Source: Candidatus Omnitrophica bacterium UBA6210
GTDB lineage: Bacteria; Omnitrophota; Gorgyraeia; Velamenicoccales; Velamenicoccaceae
Assembly (NCBI GenBank): GCA_002421805.1
Contig: DISM01000006.1
Coordinates: forward strand, 1-64,000
Direction: 5' to 3'
DNA: 64,000 nt
Below are positions 1 through 8,286 of this stretch, piece by piece (the stretch's first letter is position 1; each line of letters opens with the position of its first letter). The notes below the pieces were generated by a model that saw only the letters and a program-made list of their open reading frames with translations, was not told the origin of the DNA and did no database searches. Made by a program: the position numbers and the translations under genes.

Positions 1-183
1 TTAGTAGCTATCTGTGACGGGTTTAAATGGAAATTTACTTTGTTATTTTTTCCTTTATTATTTTGGATGTTATTGCGAAGTTCACGAAAAGACATGCATG
101 CTACAGCAAATTGGGTTGCGGGTATCTTTGGGGCAATAGGTGGTGCTCTGCTAATAATTCTATCAAAGCTATTTCTTAAATAG
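1..183 (+). CDS. C-terminal fragment of a membrane protein
   Basis: An open frame runs in from the left edge and stops at 181-183, leaving about 60 residues. Two hydrophobic stretches (roughly residues 13-25 and 39-58), separated by a short basic segment containing RSSRKD, indicate an integral membrane protein whose N-terminus lies outside the window. Like the next gene it is AT-rich. I do not recognise a family, and the true length is unknown. Confidence 0.55.
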   Translation, partial: LVAICDGFKWKFTLLFFPLLFWMLLRSSRKDMHATANWVAGIFGAIGGALLIILSKLFLK

Positions 184-313
184 ATTCATGGAACAAAAAC
201 AGGCCAGACCTGAATTGTCTCGGGAATGCATCTCTATTCTGATCGCTCTAGTGAGTTTAGATTGCTTATTTCTACATTGAAAGATTTGTTAGAAAAAAAT
301 TTAAGAGTTTGAA

Positions 314-910
314 ATGATTATTTTGCAAAAATATAAGTTATCGTTAAAGAAAAAACGTATAATTAATTGTGCAAAGATGCAGATCGATAAAGTTTATAAC
401 AAAAGCCGAGAAAGAACGATATTGAATTTTTGTATTGATATTTTTACAAAAATAATTGGCGTTATTATTATATTTTTTATTTTTAATTTTTTAATGAAAT
501 CTAGTTTTTATTTGATTTTAATTTTTGTCTATCTGGTTTTAGCACACTATTTTATCAAGGATTTGGCGGATAATTTATGGCTTTATATTGGTATGCCAAG
601 GAAACGGCAACGTTTAACGCCGACCTTAGGGAATATTGAAAGATTTATTTATATTTTTTGTTATGTTATGGAGCAATATACTTTTATTGGTATATATTTT
701 GGTATCAAAATTGCTCATAGGTTAATCCTTCCTTCTTCTGCGATGAGCGAGAAGCAGTTGATTGAGAGAGGGGAAAGAACCAATGCCTTTTTGATAGGAA
801 ATATCAATTCTTTATTTTTCGGTTTAACAGGTGGCTTCTTGTTAGAAAAATGGTTGCTGATTCATGGCTATTACGAAGGTTTCATTAACTTTTTTTGTGG
901 CAATTTTTGA
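314..910 (+). CDS. AT-rich hypothetical integral membrane protein
   Basis: 198 residues. After a basic N-terminal segment of about 45 residues there are hydrophobic stretches near 46-62, 66-82, 113-135 and 160-182, so three or four membrane spans are likely. Codon choice is strongly AT-biased, unlike everything after about 1.3 kb, which hints at a different origin or a mobile or accessory insert. The start is weakly supported because no clear Shine-Dalgarno precedes it, and an internal Met near residue 22 is an alternative. No family is recognised. The preceding 130 bases hold no gene I can support. Confidence 0.5.
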   Translation: MIILQKYKLSLKKKRIINCAKMQIDKVYNKSRERTILNFCIDIFTKIIGVIIIFFIFNFLMKSSFYLILIFVYLVLAHYFIKDLADNLWLYIGMPRKRQRLTPTLGNIERFIYIFCYVMEQYTFIGIYFGIKIAHRLILPSSAMSEKQLIERGERTNAFLIGNINSLFFGLTGGFLLEKWLLIHGYYEGFINFFCGNF

Positions 911-950
911 TTTATAAATTTTTTATATAATTATTGTTCATTGAGATTTG

Positions 951-969
951 ATCGAAGCTCGGCTTCGAT
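951..969. repeat. Perfect 8-bp hairpin upstream of a small ORF
   Basis: ATCGAAGC at 951-958 and GCTTCGAT at 962-969 pair around the loop TCG. It lies between the AT-rich membrane gene and the next small ORF. It has no T-tract, so it is not an obvious intrinsic terminator, but it may end the upstream transcript. Confidence 0.5.
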
Positions 970-999
970 TAAGATTCAATGGTTTAAGCGGGAGGGGAA

Positions 1000-1107
1000 A
1001 TGAAAATTATAGCAAACCAAGAAGAGATAAAAGACGAAGTCAAAAAAGCAATAGAACAGCATATAAATTTAATTGTATCTGAAGTGATGAAGAGGTTAAA
1101 AAAATAG
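1000..1107 (+). CDS. Small hypothetical protein, 35 aa
   Basis: ATG at 1000 follows a strong Shine-Dalgarno (GGAGGGG, 991-997) and encodes a charged 35-residue peptide rich in Lys and Glu, predicted to be helical and ending in KRLKK. It is below usual gene-calling length. The good ribosome-binding site and helical composition are its only support. It could be a degenerate remnant. The 250 bases after it hold no other gene, only an 8-bp inverted repeat AAGGGGTT/AACCCCTT at about 1137-1202. Confidence 0.4.
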   Translation: MKIIANQEEIKDEVKKAIEQHINLIVSEVMKRLKK

Positions 1108-1353
1108 AAGATAGAGAAAAAATAGAAAGTGTATAGAAGGGGTTCCTCCTGAAACGAATCAATGGTTAGACAAAGTTTAGTACCGGGTACCAATAACCCC
1201 TTGTCATAATTAGATTTCTGATGGAACCGGTCGCATTTTGCGGCCAGTTCGGTTTGAGGCCTAAAAAGAGCCGAGCTCTGGAGAGCTTGACTCTGGATAA
1301 GAACACAGAGTTTTATTGAATTTAATGTTAGCAATTCAAAAAGGAGGCTAGGC

Positions 1354-1836
1354 ATGGGTAAGAAAGCCATTGTTTCATTGCTTGTTTTTTTGGTGGCAAT
1401 TTCTGTTGTTGGATGCGCTACGCGGTTGACAGATTTTACTATTATTTCAACTAAGAATATTGATTTGGCAAGGGGTGCTGATTTTAAAAGAGGGGCCTCA
1501 AGAGTAGAAGGAGAAGACAAGTATTCGATAATAATTTTCATTCCTACCGGCACTCCGAATATAAAGGAAGCCATTGATAAAGCCATCGAAAGCGTTCCCG
1601 GCGCCATTGCTTTGCTTGACGGCGTTATTACTCAGAAGGCATTTTGGATCCCGTATATTTATGGTGAGGTTTCGTATGTGGTAGAAGGCACTCCTCTTAT
1701 AGATCCCGCTGTTTGTGCAGCAAAGCTGCCATCGAACTATGTCATCAGCAAGCTGGATAAGAAAGGTAATGTTTTGGAAACAAAATATGTCAGCAAGGAA
1801 GAATTTAGCGCACTTAAAAATAAGATTAACGCCTAA
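1354..1836 (+). CDS. Putative lipoprotein
   Basis: 160 residues, starting 10 bases after an AGGAGG ribosome-binding site. The N-terminus is a lipoprotein signal: basic MGKK, a hydrophobic core, then a lipobox ending at Cys21 (VVGC). The mature part has a beta-rich middle and no recognised catalytic motif. It probably sits in the cell envelope. It is the first gene of an envelope-protein run continuing to about 3.8 kb. Confidence 0.75.
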   Translation: MGKKAIVSLLVFLVAISVVGCATRLTDFTIISTKNIDLARGADFKRGASRVEGEDKYSIIIFIPTGTPNIKEAIDKAIESVPGAIALLDGVITQKAFWIPYIYGEVSYVVEGTPLIDPAVCAAKLPSNYVISKLDKKGNVLETKYVSKEEFSALKNKINA

Positions 1837-1928
1837 AAAGTGTGCCAAACCCAATTTTGAGCCACGCAAGGTCTCATTTTGCGAAGCGAGACCTTAACTA
1901 TGGCGGGGTTTAAAAATGGAGGGGAGAG

Positions 1929-2831
1929 ATGCCGACAAAAAGAGTTACATTGTTGGAACCTCCTACTATGCGGGCTGCGTATAGCGACAGGATGGCCTGG
2001 CTTCTGGCAGAGATGTCCAGTCTTGCATATCTTGAATTTGAGAATTCGGAAAAGATCCGAGAGAAGTTGGAAATGCATCTTGGCGAACTCGGATTTAGGC
2101 TCACTCGTCCTTTCAGCGAAAACGAAACTCAAGGATTTTTGGCAAGAAGGGAACAGGATAAGGTCGCCGTATTGGCATTTAGAGGGACCGAGATAAAGAA
2201 ATGGCAGGATATTTTTACTGATCTGGATTTCAGGTTTTATAGGGCCGGGAAGGGGGCCAAGATCCATAATGGTTTTCAGCGGGCTTTTGCATGCATCCAG
2301 AAAAAAGTAGAAGAGGAGGTGTGCAATCTGGAGAGAGAAAATTTCGCCATCTACATTACAGGGCATTCTTTAGGCGGGGCTCTGGCTCTCGTGGCGGCGA
2401 AATATCTAAGCTCGGACAACATCGCCGCCTGCTACACCTTCGGAAGTCCACGGGTGGGAAACAGCGAGCTTGGAGACACGATAAAGCCTCCCATTTATCG
2501 CATTGTGAATGCCAACGATTTGGTCCCTCGGGTGCCGTTTCCTTTCATCATCGAGTTAATCTACTGGGTCAGTTTTTTTAAATCCTACAATATTTTGGAG
2601 CATTTTTTCAGCGAGCGGGGGTTTTACGCTCATCACGGTGATCAGCGCTATCTGACGCCTTGCCGCAATGATTTCAGGGATTTAAGGTTGATCCCTAATC
2701 CCGGTTTTATCGACGCCAGATATCGTTATTTTAATTTTTGGAGGATTGGGCTTGGGATACAGCATCACGCTTGTGATTTGTATTGCTGCAAACTGGCTAA
2801 TTATGCCGTCTCGAGATTAGATAAAGAATAG
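1929..2831 (+). CDS. Class 3 lipase family protein (alpha/beta hydrolase)
   Basis: 300 residues. The nucleophile elbow is clear: GHSLGGA with Ser147 in the family's GHSLGG form. It is preceded by the typical Lipase_3 strand containing AFRGTE (near residue 85) and followed by FGSPRVGN. Asp197 in NANDLVPRVPF and His235 or His236 complete a plausible Ser-Asp-His triad. No signal peptide is visible, so it may act in the cytoplasm or at the membrane on acylglycerols or another ester. ATG at 1929 follows GGAGGGG at 1918-1924. A GTG-free longer frame (1879) has no better ribosome-binding site. Confidence 0.9.
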   Translation: MPTKRVTLLEPPTMRAAYSDRMAWLLAEMSSLAYLEFENSEKIREKLEMHLGELGFRLTRPFSENETQGFLARREQDKVAVLAFRGTEIKKWQDIFTDLDFRFYRAGKGAKIHNGFQRAFACIQKKVEEEVCNLERENFAIYITGHSLGGALALVAAKYLSSDNIAACYTFGSPRVGNSELGDTIKPPIYRIVNANDLVPRVPFPFIIELIYWVSFFKSYNILEHFFSERGFYAHHGDQRYLTPCRNDFRDLRLIPNPGFIDARYRYFNFWRIGLGIQHHACDLYCCKLANYAVSRLDKE

Positions 2832-2859
2832 ATGTCAAAAATCTATGGGGGGGGGAGTA

Positions 2860-3348
2860 ATGAAAAAAGACCTTTGGTTGGTGGTCGCAGGAATCCTTTT
2901 GGCGACGGCAGGTTGCGCCGGTATTGAGGTCGCGAAGGTGACGGACAAGAACGCCGGGACGGGGGGAGTTTATTTCTACAGGCCGTGGCCGTATCTGTTG
3001 GTCGTCAGCAGCGCCGATGGAAAAGTGGACAGCAGGGTCGTCTATCTCCCCAAGATGGATGAAGAATACGTCATCAAGGTCCATTCGGGGCTAGGCACGG
3101 TCAATGCTACATTTGATCTTGCCGACGGCTGGCAGTTGACCAAGTTCGGCGACAGCCGGGATTCCAAAATTCCGGAGACGATCAATGCCATGTCAGGGTT
3201 GGCGACATCTGTCAGCGGCATCGCGATGAAGGCCCAGGGGGTGTCGCTGCAGGCTGAGCCACTGCCTCCGGGGTTGTATCGTTTTGAGTTCGACAAGAAG
3301 ACCGGCTTTGTCAAAGGCCTGGTGCCGGTGTCTTTGTCGGAAAAATAA
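2860..3348 (+). CDS. Putative lipoprotein
   Basis: 162 residues from ATG 2860, which follows a run of nine G residues that serves as ribosome-binding site; an upstream in-frame ATG at 2845 would place that G-run inside the gene. The signal sequence ends in a lipobox with Cys19 (TAGC). The mature part carries a VYFYRPWPY segment and beta-strands. Proteins with a YFYRP motif are common small envelope lipoproteins, but I cannot name the family with certainty. It lies 28 bases after the lipase and 20 bases before the next exported protein. Confidence 0.75.
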   Translation: MKKDLWLVVAGILLATAGCAGIEVAKVTDKNAGTGGVYFYRPWPYLLVVSSADGKVDSRVVYLPKMDEEYVIKVHSGLGTVNATFDLADGWQLTKFGDSRDSKIPETINAMSGLATSVSGIAMKAQGVSLQAEPLPPGLYRFEFDKKTGFVKGLVPVSLSEK

Positions 3349-3368
3349 CGATGTAGAGCTTTCATACC

Positions 3369-3827
3369 ATGCAATCTAAAACCTATATTTTAGCTTCGGT
3401 GATGGTTTTTCTGTTGAGCGCAGGGGTGGCGGCGCAGGAGAAGACCGCTTCGACCTCGGCGCAGGGACAGCCTTCTCAGCCGGCCAATGTCGTGGTCTTC
3501 CGCGTGCCAAGCCCGACGTTGGTCTCTCCTGTGGGCGAGACAATGGATATCAGCGGGCAAAAGTCCGTGAAGTTCAGCTGGAAGCCGGCGCATACGCCCT
3601 ACGATGTTTATTGTTACCTTTTTCGCATTTACAAGGAACAGGACATGTGCCAAAAGGATGCCGTCTATGCAGAAGAGGTTTCCAGTTTGCATACGGAGAT
3701 CGAGTTGCCAACCGATCTTTTCAGGGACGGCGGGACCTACACCTGGTATGTCAAGCAGGTCAATAACGCGCAAAAGCTTTTGTTCAGCGACGCCGTGTCC
3801 CATACTTTTCGCGTGATAAAGAAATAA
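3369..3827 (+). CDS. Small secreted beta-domain protein, paralogue 1 of 3
   Basis: 152 residues with a cleavable signal peptide (cut after about residue 22, GVAAQ). The mature part is a single domain with the motif order TLVSPVGETMDISG, F-W-P, Y...Y.FRIYK, Y.EEV, and finally DGGTYTWYV before a C-terminal FRVIKK. The same pattern occurs in the genes at 9045 and 11921, so this is a paralogous family. The layout resembles a fibronectin-III or Ig-like fold, but that is inference. Function is unknown; an adhesive or surface-assembly role is possible. Confidence 0.75.
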   Translation: MQSKTYILASVMVFLLSAGVAAQEKTASTSAQGQPSQPANVVVFRVPSPTLVSPVGETMDISGQKSVKFSWKPAHTPYDVYCYLFRIYKEQDMCQKDAVYAEEVSSLHTEIELPTDLFRDGGTYTWYVKQVNNAQKLLFSDAVSHTFRVIKK

Positions 3828-3838
3828 AATCCTTAAAG

Positions 3839-3886
3839 CCAACCCTCTGCTATAATTAAAGTTCCGGCAGAAGGCTGGTTTTTCTT
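3839..3886 (+). terminator. Probable intrinsic terminator after paralogue 1
   Basis: Interrupted stem CCA-CC-TCTGC (3839-3850) pairs with GCAGA-GG-TGG (3867-3878) with symmetric mismatches, followed directly by TTTTT at 3879-3883. It sits 12 bases past a stop codon and before the next gene's ribosome-binding site. Confidence 0.6.
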
Positions 3887-3904
3887 TTAACGATTCGGAG
3901 AAAA

Positions 3905-4618
3905 ATGAAAAGATTGATCGTGTTCTTGGGCTTGTTGTTGTGGCTGCCTGCTTTGTGCGCGGCAGGGCCGGCGCCGTCGTATGACGAACGCTTTGCTTTT
4001 GCCAAAGACTACATCCTGGCCCTCAGCGACCTGAAAGGCATTGAAACAGCGGCCGCCGCGCTGCCGAAGAACGGCGGCAAAGACGTGGTCGGCGACGGTA
4101 TCCAGAGGATGGCCTTTGCCAAGAAAGCCAAGAGCGATATCCTTTCCGCCAAATGCCTGATGGAGAAGTACATGACCTCGAAAGACGAGATGGTCGCGAC
4201 GACAGCGGCCCAGATCGTCAGTGTCTATGAGCTTCTGGCCGGGAACATGGACGAGCGGCTCAAGCTGTTCGAAGACCTCTATTCCCCGGAAGTCGTCAAA
4301 AATTTCGACGATTATCAGGTCGTCTTCATGAAACGGCAAAGCGACCTGGAGGCCAAGACGGAAGAGATCTATTATATGCTGACGTCCTGTTCCGTGATGG
4401 TGACGCATGTCATGATCAAGCCGGAAGCGGACAAGGAAGGCAAGAAGTCTTACCTGGTCTTTAATTCCGTCCAGAGGAGCGAGCTGAAGCTCGACCTCCT
4501 GAATATATTCGGCAACAAGATCACCGAGGGCTTTCAGGAAGGGTTCAGCTATCTGGATTCGGCCGCTGCCATCCTGTATCAGGTGCTTTCAGGGCCGCAT
4601 AAAAGCCTTAACGAGTGA
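3905..4618 (+). CDS. Hypothetical secreted protein
   Basis: 237 residues; ATG preceded by GGAG four bases away. The N-terminus is a Sec signal peptide (KRLIVFLGLLLWLPALCAA) with likely cleavage after residue 20. The rest is largely helical, with no cysteine-based or catalytic motif that I recognise. It follows a terminator and precedes a methyltransferase-like gene by 22 bases, so it may begin a new transcript. Function unknown. Confidence 0.7.
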   Translation: MKRLIVFLGLLLWLPALCAAGPAPSYDERFAFAKDYILALSDLKGIETAAAALPKNGGKDVVGDGIQRMAFAKKAKSDILSAKCLMEKYMTSKDEMVATTAAQIVSVYELLAGNMDERLKLFEDLYSPEVVKNFDDYQVVFMKRQSDLEAKTEEIYYMLTSCSVMVTHVMIKPEADKEGKKSYLVFNSVQRSELKLDLLNIFGNKITEGFQEGFSYLDSAAAILYQVLSGPHKSLNE

Positions 4619-4640
4619 GAAGGGACAAAGACGGGACCCC

Positions 4641-5537
4641 ATGTCGTATAAAAGATTGATCGAAAAAGGCGTCCATGTGTCGCACCAGAATATCTGCGAT
4701 CAGGACAAGATCTGGTCGCGTTACAGCCATGACAAGGTCGACATAGGAGAGGAGCTCGCCCGCGTCATACGCACCCTGGACAAGGCCATGCCCCTGGAGA
4801 CAAAGCTGCGCGCGCTCTCGATAGGCTCAAGCGATGAGCCGCAGTTCAGGATCCTGGAGACGGCCTTTCGGGCAGGCCTGTATCTTCTGGATATCAACGA
4901 CTGCGCTCTCGGCGTTGTCAGGGAGCGGATCAGGCGCCAGCGCACGGACCACGTTGTGACCATCAAGTGCGATTACAACAAGATATTTTCAGACCCGCAA
5001 AACTCAAAGGCCTTTTTCAAGGACAAGCTGAGGCAAAAACGGGTCCATCTGGTCACCCTGCACCACTCGCTTTATTATTGCCAGCAATGCTGCTGGCTGG
5101 GGCTTTTTGAGAACCTGTACCGTAACTTTCTGGCGCCTTGCGCGGCCATACACGCCGTGCTGATGAGCTCAAAGAGCGCAAGCCCATCCAGCACGACCTG
5201 GCTTTATAACCATTTTGCCGGAAAATTCTTCGGCGCGACCAACGACCAGGACCTGCGCCGGTTCAGGAAAGACCTGCAGAAGCGGCCGGCCTTTAAAGAT
5301 GCGCAGGTATGGCTGCGCACCAACCGCGTCAATTTTTATGTCGACGATTTTGAAAAGTTCATGGCCGGGGTGTGGATGATCCTCCTTTATCCGCAGGTGC
5401 ACCGCTACGGCCTGCGGCAGAGAGAGGAGATCACGGAATTTATTTACAAAAATTTTTGGAGCAGGAAGAGACCGCTGATACAGGAACAGGACCATTTGGT
5501 GGTCTATAAAGGGCTCAGGTTCAAGGGGTTGGTTTAG
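4641..5537 (+). CDS. SAM-dependent methyltransferase-like protein
   Basis: 298 residues, apparently cytoplasmic. The first half looks like a class I Rossmann methyltransferase: RALSIGSSDEPQFR fits motif I (glycine-rich SAM loop), LYLLDIND fits the acidic end of strand 2, and VHLVTLHHSLYY fits the strand 4 region. The second half is not similar to anything I recognise and may define the substrate. The SAM loop is atypical (GSSDE rather than GxGxG), so catalytic activity is not certain. Neighbours are a secreted protein and a DUF488 gene 12 bases downstream. Confidence 0.65.
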   Translation: MSYKRLIEKGVHVSHQNICDQDKIWSRYSHDKVDIGEELARVIRTLDKAMPLETKLRALSIGSSDEPQFRILETAFRAGLYLLDINDCALGVVRERIRRQRTDHVVTIKCDYNKIFSDPQNSKAFFKDKLRQKRVHLVTLHHSLYYCQQCCWLGLFENLYRNFLAPCAAIHAVLMSSKSASPSSTTWLYNHFAGKFFGATNDQDLRRFRKDLQKRPAFKDAQVWLRTNRVNFYVDDFEKFMAGVWMILLYPQVHRYGLRQREEITEFIYKNFWSRKRPLIQEQDHLVVYKGLRFKGLV

Positions 5538-5549
5538 GACCGTTCTTCT

Positions 5550-6089
5550 ATGCCTGACAAGATCTTTACCATCGGCCACGGGACGCGCTCTCTGGAAGAA
5601 TTCGGCCAGGCCCTTCAGGCTTTCGGCGTCCGCAAGCTCGTGGATGTCAGGACGGTCCCGCGCTCCAGGCATAATCCGCAGTTCAATAAAGATACATTGC
5701 CTGAGGCCTTGAAACCATTTAAGATAAGTTATCTCCACATGCCGACGCTGGGAGGGCTGCGCCATCCCGAAAAGGACTCTATCAACGGCGCGTGGCGAAA
5801 TGCGTCGTTCAGGGGGTTTGCCGATTATATGCAGACAAAAGGTTTTGGCCGGGCGCTGGAACGATTGATGAGGCTGGCTAAAGGCAGGACCGTTGCCTTC
5901 ATGTGCGCCGAGAGCGTGCCGTGGCGCTGCCACCGGTCTTTGATCAGCGACGCGCTCGCTGCCCGCGGCCAGGTTGTGGAGCATATCTACTCCTCAACCA
6001 ATGCCAGGCCGCACAGGATGACCCCCTGGGCCAGGAAAAAAGGCGGCCGTATTTTCTATCCCGAGATAAAAAATGATGAAGCTCAATAA
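5550..6089 (+). CDS. DUF488 family protein
   Basis: 179 residues with the hallmark features of DUF488: N-terminal TIGHGTRSLEEF, LVDVRTVPRSRHNPQFN, LPTLGG-type segment (MPTLGGLR), and a C-terminal FMCAESVPWRCHRSLI containing the conserved Cys and the Cys-His-Arg triplet. DUF488 proteins are cytoplasmic and of uncertain function; a nucleic-acid or nucleotide role has been suggested for relatives. The gene overlaps the following flavin-oxidase-like gene by 17 bases, which implies translational coupling. Confidence 0.9.
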   Translation: MPDKIFTIGHGTRSLEEFGQALQAFGVRKLVDVRTVPRSRHNPQFNKDTLPEALKPFKISYLHMPTLGGLRHPEKDSINGAWRNASFRGFADYMQTKGFGRALERLMRLAKGRTVAFMCAESVPWRCHRSLISDALAARGQVVEHIYSSTNARPHRMTPWARKKGGRIFYPEIKNDEAQ

Positions 6090-6537
6090 GGACGTGGTCC
6101 ATTTTTTGCAAAATCAGGGCTTTGTGGTCGTCTCGACGATCGACCCTGCCGGCTACCCGCATAATTCCTGCAAAGGCATCGTCGAGATCGACGAGGAAGG
6201 CCGCGTGTTTTTGCTGGACCTCTTCCATGCCAGGACGCGCAAAAATCTGGAAGCTAACCCTTTGGTCAGCGTCACGGCCGTTGACGAGCACAAGTTTGCC
6301 GGATACTGCCTGAAAGGCAAGGCCCGGATCGTCGCGCGCGAAGAGATGAACCCACGCCTGGCGCATGCCTGGGAAGAGCGGATCACAAGCCGCCTGACCA
6401 AGCGCCTGATCAAAAATATCCACGGAGAAAAAGGGCACGCGTTGCATCCGGAGGCCCTTTTGCCGAAGCCGGAATACCTGATCGAGATGGACGTCGAGGA
6501 GATCGTTGACCTTGCGCCGTATCCCTCCGGCGATTGA
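6073..6537 (+). CDS. Pyridoxamine 5'-phosphate oxidase-like flavin-binding protein
   Basis: 154 residues with the split-barrel pattern of the PNPOx-like superfamily: an N-terminal FVVVSTIDPAGYPHNS strand pair, then FLLDLFHARTRKNLEANP where FMN-contacting Arg/Lys/Asn residues usually lie, followed by LKGKARIV. These proteins bind FMN, F420 or heme, and the family alone does not give the substrate. ATG 6073 or 6076 are both possible. It overlaps the DUF488 gene. Confidence 0.85.
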   Translation: MMKLNKDVVHFLQNQGFVVVSTIDPAGYPHNSCKGIVEIDEEGRVFLLDLFHARTRKNLEANPLVSVTAVDEHKFAGYCLKGKARIVAREEMNPRLAHAWEERITSRLTKRLIKNIHGEKGHALHPEALLPKPEYLIEMDVEEIVDLAPYPSGD

Positions 6538-6558
6538 TCGCATATCCAGGGGTTTTCT

Positions 6559-6807
6559 ATGGGCTTGATCGGCTTGATCGTTGCGGCAATGATCGTGTGC
6601 TTGCTGGCTTTCGTGGGGTTCCGGGCGTATGTGGCGCCGCCCAAGCCGCAGGTGAGCGATCAGATCACGGAGGCTGCGCCTGCGCAGACGCAGGCCTTCG
6701 ATACGTCGAACCCTTCAACCGGCCTCGACAGCATCAAGAAACAGCTTGATACCGCGGCCCAGAAAGAGATAGAGCGCGCTCAAGACATGGAAGAGGGGCG
6801 GATTTAA
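6559..6807 (+). CDS. Small single-span membrane protein
   Basis: 82 residues: one N-terminal transmembrane helix (about residues 2-24) followed by a Pro/Gln/Ala-rich, probably flexible soluble tail with acidic and basic residues alternating near the end. No family is recognised. It lies 21 bases after the flavin-oxidase-like gene and is followed by an octamer repeat run. Confidence 0.6.
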   Translation: MGLIGLIVAAMIVCLLAFVGFRAYVAPPKPQVSDQITEAAPAQTQAFDTSNPSTGLDSIKKQLDTAAQKEIERAQDMEEGRI

Positions 6808-6810
6808 ATA

Positions 6811-6858
6811 CGGGTTAACGGGTTGGCGAGTTGACGGGTAAGCGGGTTTGCGGGTTTT
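6811..6858 (+). repeat. Degenerate octamer repeat, six units
   Basis: Six consecutive 8-base units of the form CGGGTTNN (CGGGTTAA, CGGGTTGG, CGAGTTGA, CGGGTAAG, CGGGTTTG, CGGGTTTT) fill the space between two genes. The same unit, as two opposed arms, occurs at 26763-26866. Confidence 0.8.
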
Positions 6859-6884
6859 GTAGTTTTGCAACATAGTGAGAGGAT

Positions 6885-7571
6885 ATGGGGCCGATAGAAG
6901 TGCCGGCGGACATCCAAAAATATATCCCGGTTGCCATCGGGGTCTTTGTTATTTTGCTTATTGCGCGGTTTTTCGCCCGGTATAAGGGCGGCAACCCCTT
7001 GGCGGCCCTGGCAAAAAAGCTTGGTCTTTCGCTCCAGGAAGGCCATGACGACGCCCTTGAGCACGACCTCAGGGTCTTTTCTTTTTCCGGCCTCGGCAAG
7101 GTCTTTCCCAGGCTTTATTACGTCATGAGCTGTTCCAAAGACGGCGTGCGGCTGAAGATGTTCGATTATAACGGCAGCCGCTTTGCCTTCGGCATGCCGC
7201 GTTTTCTGTTCCAGACCATGGGCTTCGGGGACGCGGCGGGCGCGGCCCTGTCGCAGTTTTTCATTTCGCCCAGGACCCTTTATTGGCGCATCGCGTTGTT
7301 GTTTTCAAGAGACATCGTTGTGAAGGACAACATACCGCAGGAATTCCTCAAAAGATATGTTATCATAGTGAAAAAGGACATGCCCGTGCCGAAGTTCCGC
7401 CGGGATTTTTTTGACAAATTCCTTTCTTTCAGGAAGCCGTATACCTTGGAGACACGCGGCAACCGCTTCATTTTCTATCGCCGCGGCGCCGTCATTCCTT
7501 TGCGGCGCATGGAGATGTTCTACCGGGACCTCCAGGCGGTCACAGACGTTCTTCGCCAGAGTATTGCTTGA
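6885..7571 (+). CDS. Hypothetical protein with an N-terminal membrane anchor
   Basis: 228 residues. A transmembrane helix at about residues 10-28 (YIPVAIGVFVILLIARFFA) is followed by a basic segment and a soluble domain of about 190 residues with no family I recognise. The start is supported by GAGAGG seven bases upstream. It precedes a DUF6498-like membrane gene by ten bases and may share its operon. Confidence 0.65.
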   Translation: MGPIEVPADIQKYIPVAIGVFVILLIARFFARYKGGNPLAALAKKLGLSLQEGHDDALEHDLRVFSFSGLGKVFPRLYYVMSCSKDGVRLKMFDYNGSRFAFGMPRFLFQTMGFGDAAGAALSQFFISPRTLYWRIALLFSRDIVVKDNIPQEFLKRYVIIVKKDMPVPKFRRDFFDKFLSFRKPYTLETRGNRFIFYRRGAVIPLRRMEMFYRDLQAVTDVLRQSIA

Positions 7572-7581
7572 GCAGGCGGCC

Positions 7582-8280
7582 ATGAAAACAAACCAGCAGG
7601 TCCTTTTTGCGCAGGCCATGGGCAAGCCGTTCTTGGGATGGCGCGAGTCCGTGGCGCTGGTGCGCGCGGACGCGACGGCCCGCAGCCTCGTCCTGTCGAA
7701 CCTGGGGACGCTGGTCCTGGCCCTGGTTGAGAACTGGCCGCTCAAGACGATCCTCTTCATCTACTGCGGCCAGAACATCATCATCGGGTTTTTTAACGTC
7801 ATCCGCATCCTGGGGGTCCGCAGGGTCGACACCCCGCGCCAGCCCGATGTCGAGGTCCCGCCGGTGGTCACGTATTTCCTGGCGGGTTTTTTTACCCTTC
7901 ACTACGGTTTGTTCAATTTCGGCTACTTCCAGTTCATCGGCAGGCCCGCTGTTGCGGAGTGGGGTTGGATCTGGCTGAGCCTGGGGTTGTTTTTCGCGCA
8001 CCACCTTTTTTCTTTCCAGCAGCACTCCCGCAAGAAAAACCGGGATATGGACCTCGGCCGCCTGATGTTCTTTCCTTATCTGCGGATCGTCCCGATGCAT
8101 CTGACCATCATCTTCGGCGGATTTTTCATGCTTTTGTTCCGCAATGAGCTCGCCGAAAAAGCCGTCCTTGTTCTCTTTTTATTGCTCAAGACCAACGCCG
8201 ACCTGAGCATGCACAAGGTCGAGCACGCCGGCGAGGACCGGCCGCCGGCCGGGCCTGTGGATCCGTTGCCGGAGAAGTGA
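7582..8280 (+). CDS. DUF6498-like integral membrane protein
   Basis: 232 residues with about six membrane segments. The N-terminal LVLSNLGTLVLALVENWPL and IYCGQNIIIGFFNVIRIL segments match what I recall of DUF6498, whose function is unknown. ATG 7582 (MKTNQQ) is preferred over the longer frame from 7411 because the extra N-terminus is an out-of-frame reading of the previous gene. A GGAG-poor ribosome-binding site (GGCGGCC) suggests translational coupling to the preceding gene. Confidence 0.75.
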   Translation: MKTNQQVLFAQAMGKPFLGWRESVALVRADATARSLVLSNLGTLVLALVENWPLKTILFIYCGQNIIIGFFNVIRILGVRRVDTPRQPDVEVPPVVTYFLAGFFTLHYGLFNFGYFQFIGRPAVAEWGWIWLSLGLFFAHHLFSFQQHSRKKNRDMDLGRLMFFPYLRIVPMHLTIIFGGFFMLLFRNELAEKAVLVLFLLLKTNADLSMHKVEHAGEDRPPAGPVDPLPEK

Positions 8281-8286
8281 CGTTTT

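Noticed and set aside
984..1607. A long minus-strand frame of about 207 codons across the lipoprotein start
   Set aside because: It overlaps the well-supported lipoprotein and small ORF on the plus strand, has no ribosome-binding site, and its product has no recognisable domain; it is read-through in the opposite frame.
6811..6858. The octamer array as a CRISPR array
   Set aside because: Units are only 8 bases with no spacers between them, and the array is a single short arm. No cas gene is present.
7411..7581. N-terminal extension of the DUF6498-like gene
   Set aside because: The extension is the previous gene read in another frame, is rich in Arg/Ser, and lacks a ribosome-binding site; ATG 7582 is preferred.
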